Below the pieces are notes generated by a model, which was given only the letters and a program-made list of their open reading frames with translations, was not told the DNA's origin and ran no database searches. From assembly GCF_024612015.1 (NCBI RefSeq), contig NZ_CP102512.1, forward strand, positions 2,232,001 through 2,296,000: a DNA stretch of 64,000 bases, in the 5' to 3' direction. A program made the position numbers and the translations under genes. Position 1 is the stretch's first letter. Each line of letters opens with the position of its first letter. Positions 61,721 through 64,000 of this stretch are shown in pieces. Source of the stretch: Streptomyces sp. CA-210063 (GTDB lineage Bacteria; Actinomycetota; Actinomycetes; Streptomycetales; Streptomycetaceae).

Positions 61721-62440
61721 GTGAGCACCGGTGACCCGAACTCCCAGGACAGCCCCTTCCGGGACGAGCGGACCTCGCGCGACGAGGCGCCGCAGTTCGT
61801 GCTGCCCCTGGTCGCACGCATCGAGCGGGCGGCTCCCCCGGCGCGTACGGACGCGTTGGAGACGGCGGCGCGGGCGGTGCTGGTGATGCTGAGCGACGCG
61901 CGGTCGGTGGGAGACGGCGAGTGGGCCGAGGCGATGCGGAGCTGGCAGGACGCCCGCATCCGCAAGGTGGTGCGGCGGGCGCGCGGCGCGGAGTGGCGGC
62001 GGGCCGAAGCGCTGCCCGGGATCACGGTGACGGGCAAGTCGGCCGAGGTGCGTGTCTTCCCGCCCGTCCCGCTCGACGGCTGGCCCAAGGACCTGGCCCG
62101 TCTCCAGGTCTCCGGCACGGACCTCGACGACCCGGAGCCCCCGGCCGATCCCGATCCCGCCGCCCCGGTCCTGTGGCTGAACCCCGAGATCGACATGTCG
62201 GCCGGCAAGGCCATGGCCCAGGCGGGTCACGGCGCCCAACTCGCCTGGTGGGACCTCTCCGACGCGGCCCGTACCGCCTGGCGCGACGCGGGCTTCCCGC
62301 TCGCCGTCCGCACCGCCGCCCCCGCCCACTGGGGTGCCCTCACCACCGCAGGCCTCCCCCTCGTCCGCGACGCGGGCTTCACGGAGGTCGCCCCCGGCTC
62401 CTGCACGGTGGTGGCGGACCACCAGGCCCTGCGCGGCTGA
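61721..62440 (+). CDS. Pth2-like peptidyl-tRNA hydrolase domain protein
   Basis: 239 residues. The C-terminal half carries the Pth2 fold: LNPEIDMSAGKAMAQAGHGAQLAWW with the lysine and glycine-rich segment of the family, and GFTEVAPGSCTVVADHQ near the end. The N-terminal 130 residues form a helical extension with no domain I recognise. Actinobacteria also have the Pth1-type enzyme, so this may act on other aminoacyl or peptidyl RNAs, or have lost that role. GTG 61721 has only a weak purine-rich stretch before it. Confidence 0.75.
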   Translation: MSTGDPNSQDSPFRDERTSRDEAPQFVLPLVARIERAAPPARTDALETAARAVLVMLSDARSVGDGEWAEAMRSWQDARIRKVVRRARGAEWRRAEALPGITVTGKSAEVRVFPPVPLDGWPKDLARLQVSGTDLDDPEPPADPDPAAPVLWLNPEIDMSAGKAMAQAGHGAQLAWWDLSDAARTAWRDAGFPLAVRTAAPAHWGALTTAGLPLVRDAGFTEVAPGSCTVVADHQALRG

Positions 62441-62607
62441 GGGCGTCCGCTCCCCGGGCGGGCGGGGCGAAGACCGCCGGGGCAACCGGGGCCGCCCCGG
62501 GCCCCGTTGAATCGTGTCCGCCCGAGCTGGACGTACTCAGCCCGTTCAAAGCTCGTTGAACAACTCCGTCGCCCCGTACGTATCTTCCTGCACTGGCCAA
62601 GTAACTG

Positions 62608-62624
62608 CCCCAACGACCAGTTGG
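62608..62624 (+). promoter_or_regulatory. conserved leader element of DUF4142 gene 1
   Basis: ccccaacgaccagttgg, 20-36 bases before the TTG start. An almost identical element (ccccaacgatcagttgg) sits at the same distance before the second DUF4142 gene; its ccaac/gttgg ends are inverted. A shared regulatory or translational site is likely. Confidence 0.5.
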
Positions 62625-62644
62625 CATCACCCGGGAGGATCACT

Positions 62645-63253
62645 TTGCGGCGTCTCAACGGCTCGCTCATCGCCAGCCTTGCTCTCGTCGTCACCGTCGG
62701 CGCGGTGGCGTTCCCCGTATGGTCGTACGCCGACCGCTCGGGCACCGCTCAGGCCAACATGGCCTCCAGCATGGTGAACACCCAGTGGGGACCGCTGACG
62801 GCCGCCGACCGGGACCTGATCGTCCGCGTGCGGCTCGCGGGACTGTGGGAGCTGCCGGCCGCCGAGCAGGCGATGCAGCGGTCCGACAGCCCGGCCGTGA
62901 GGGAGGCGGCCGACCACCTGATCGTGGGCCACAAGGACCTCGACGAGCGGGTGCGGACCGTGGCGTCCCAGCTGGGCGTCGAGCTGCCGAACGTGCCGAA
63001 CGCGCAGCAGCAGGGCTGGCTCCAGCAGATGAGCAACGCCACGGACGACCAGTACGACCGGGTGTGGGCCAATCTGCTGCGCTCCGCGCACGGCAAGATC
63101 TTCCCGACCGTCGGGGCGATCCGGAACGGCACCCAGAACACCCTGGTGCGCCAGCTGGCCTCGGACACCAACCAGACCGTGCTCGACCACATCACGATGC
63201 TGGAGAAGACCGGCGAGGTCGACTTCGACGCGATCGCCAACGGCACGATCTGA
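62645..63253 (+). CDS. DUF4142 secreted protein 1
   Basis: 202 residues. An N-terminal signal or anchor helix (about 5-28, GSLIASLALVVTVGAVAFPVWSYA) precedes a four-helix DUF4142 domain (PLTAADRDLIVRVRLAGLWELPAAEQAMQRSDSPAVREAADHLIVGHKDLDERVRTVASQLG). DUF4142 proteins are extracytoplasmic ferritin-like bundles of unclear role. TTG 62645 has GGGAGG 6-7 bases upstream. A close paralogue follows directly, indicating tandem duplication. Confidence 0.88.
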   Translation: MRRLNGSLIASLALVVTVGAVAFPVWSYADRSGTAQANMASSMVNTQWGPLTAADRDLIVRVRLAGLWELPAAEQAMQRSDSPAVREAADHLIVGHKDLDERVRTVASQLGVELPNVPNAQQQGWLQQMSNATDDQYDRVWANLLRSAHGKIFPTVGAIRNGTQNTLVRQLASDTNQTVLDHITMLEKTGEVDFDAIANGTI

Positions 63254-63340
63254 CGCGGCCGCGGCTCCCACCCCCGAGCGGCGGCCCGGCCCCGACACCA
63301 CACAGCGGTCACCATCCGCACACCCCAGGCAAAGTTCAGT

Positions 63341-63357
63341 CCCCAACGATCAGTTGG
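63341..63357 (+). promoter_or_regulatory. conserved leader element of DUF4142 gene 2
   Basis: ccccaacgatcagttgg, matching 62608-62624 in 16 of 17 positions and at the same distance from the TTG start. Confidence 0.5.
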
Positions 63358-63376
63358 TTTCCTCCGGGAGGCTCAT

Positions 63377-64000
63377 TTGCGACGCTCCAAGGGCTCTGTC
63401 CTCGTCGCCCTGGCGATCGCCGGCACGCTCACCGCGGTCGCCTACCCCATCGTCTACTCGTACCCCAACCGCAACGCCACGGCCGCGGCCGCGCTCACCG
63501 GTGACACGGTGACCACGCAGTGGGGGCCGCTCACCCCCCTCGACCGCGACCTGCTCATCCGCGTGCGGCTGGCAGGTCTGTGGGAGCTGCCGGCCGGGCA
63601 GCAGGCGCTGGAGCGCAGCGGCAGCAAGTCCGTCAGAGAGGCCGCCGACCACCTGATCGTGGGCCACACCGACCTCGACAAGCGGTCACGGGTCATCGCC
63701 GCGAAGCTGGGCGTCGAGCTGCCGAACCAGCCCACGGCGGAGCAGCAGGGCTGGCTGGACCAGATGACCGCCTCCAAGACCGAGGCGGAGTACAACAAGA
63801 CCTGGGCGAACCTGCTGCGGGCCGCCCACGGCAAGATCTTCCCGGTGATCGGCACCGTGCGGAACTCCACCCGCAACACGCTGATCCGCCAGTTGGCCTC
63901 CGACGCCAACCAGACCGTGCTGGACCACATCACGATCCTGGAGGGCACCGGCGAGGTCGACTTCGCGACCATCGCCAACAACTCGGTCAGCGGTACCGCC
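63377..64000 (+). CDS. DUF4142 secreted protein 2, cut by the window edge
   Basis: At least 208 residues and still open at the right edge. The signal helix (GSVLVALAIAGTLTAVAYPIVYSY) and the DUF4142 bundle (PLTPLDRDLLIRVRLAGLWELPAGQQALERSGSKSVREAADHLIVGHTDLDKRS) closely match the preceding gene; the domain ends VDFATIANNSVSGTA where paralogue 1 stops, so only a short extension beyond the window is expected. TTG 63377 with GGGAGG upstream is the same start style. Confidence 0.88.
   Translation, partial: MRRSKGSVLVALAIAGTLTAVAYPIVYSYPNRNATAAAALTGDTVTTQWGPLTPLDRDLLIRVRLAGLWELPAGQQALERSGSKSVREAADHLIVGHTDLDKRSRVIAAKLGVELPNQPTAEQQGWLDQMTASKTEAEYNKTWANLLRAAHGKIFPVIGTVRNSTRNTLIRQLASDANQTVLDHITILEGTGEVDFATIANNSVSGTA

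Overview
The window is high-GC actinobacterial DNA with strong third-position GC bias, GTG and TTG starts, and family content typical of Streptomyces: conservons, SARP/AfsR regulators, WhiJ-type HTH/DUF397 pairs, DUF6230/DUF6114, and many small secreted proteins. It looks chromosomal. I see no phage or transposase genes, no tRNA or rRNA, and no CRISPR array.

Layout. 0-4.6 kb: the 3' end of an unknown gene, a membrane-anchored AA10 lytic polysaccharide monooxygenase (LPMO), a secreted protein, and a DUF6230/DUF6114 pair. 4.8-19.7 kb: signalling region with three conservon loci. Conservon 1 (minus strand) is cvnA-B-C-D plus a CYP157-like P450 that lacks the ExxR motif, facing a CYP154-like P450. 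Conservon 2 (plus strand) is cvnA-B-C-D plus a GAF protein. Locus 3 is reduced to a CvnA-tail-like ORF, a roadblock protein and a GTPase. An AraC regulator and an acyl-CoA dehydrogenase lie between them. 20-23 kb: an RsbW-like ATPase divergent from a WhiJ-like HTH/DUF397 pair, then an S-adenosylmethionine methyltransferase. 23-30 kb: a galactoside-use cluster of LacI regulator, two GH35 enzymes and an MFS transporter with a palindromic operator. 30-34 kb: a GNAT acetyltransferase, a secreted beta-helix protein and an FAD monooxygenase. 34-39 kb: two tandem AfsR-like regulators, each carrying unusual internal repeats. 39-43 kb: an AraC regulator with three hydrolases. 43-49 kb: an MAB_1171c-type membrane protein followed by housekeeping genes (msrB, murC, a RibD-like reductase, zapE). 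49-55 kb: a small secreted protein, beta-carbonic anhydrase and SulP transporter operon, an SPFH protein, and a PhoX-like phosphatase next to a broken drug exporter. 56-59 kb: a regulator with a degenerate receiver, directly followed by four small secreted proteins, three of them I36/beta-gamma-crystallin-like. 59-64 kb: a polysaccharide deacetylase lipoprotein, a zinc-ribbon protein, a small ABC exporter, a Pth2-like protein and tandem DUF4142 secreted proteins, the last cut by the window edge.

How the genes work together. The conservons are thought to act as membrane-associated, G-protein-like signalling modules; here three lie within 13 kb and appear to be at different stages of completeness. 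The galactoside operon couples uptake with two exo-acting GH35 enzymes under one operator. Carbonic anhydrase and SulP overlap and probably form a bicarbonate supply unit. The most system-like unexplained unit is the atypical response regulator plus exported cysteine-paired proteins at 56.1-58.7 kb. Repeats are notable: large imperfect palindromes sharing one conserved core recur between genes, and several short tandem arrays occur in intergenic spacers and inside regulator genes.
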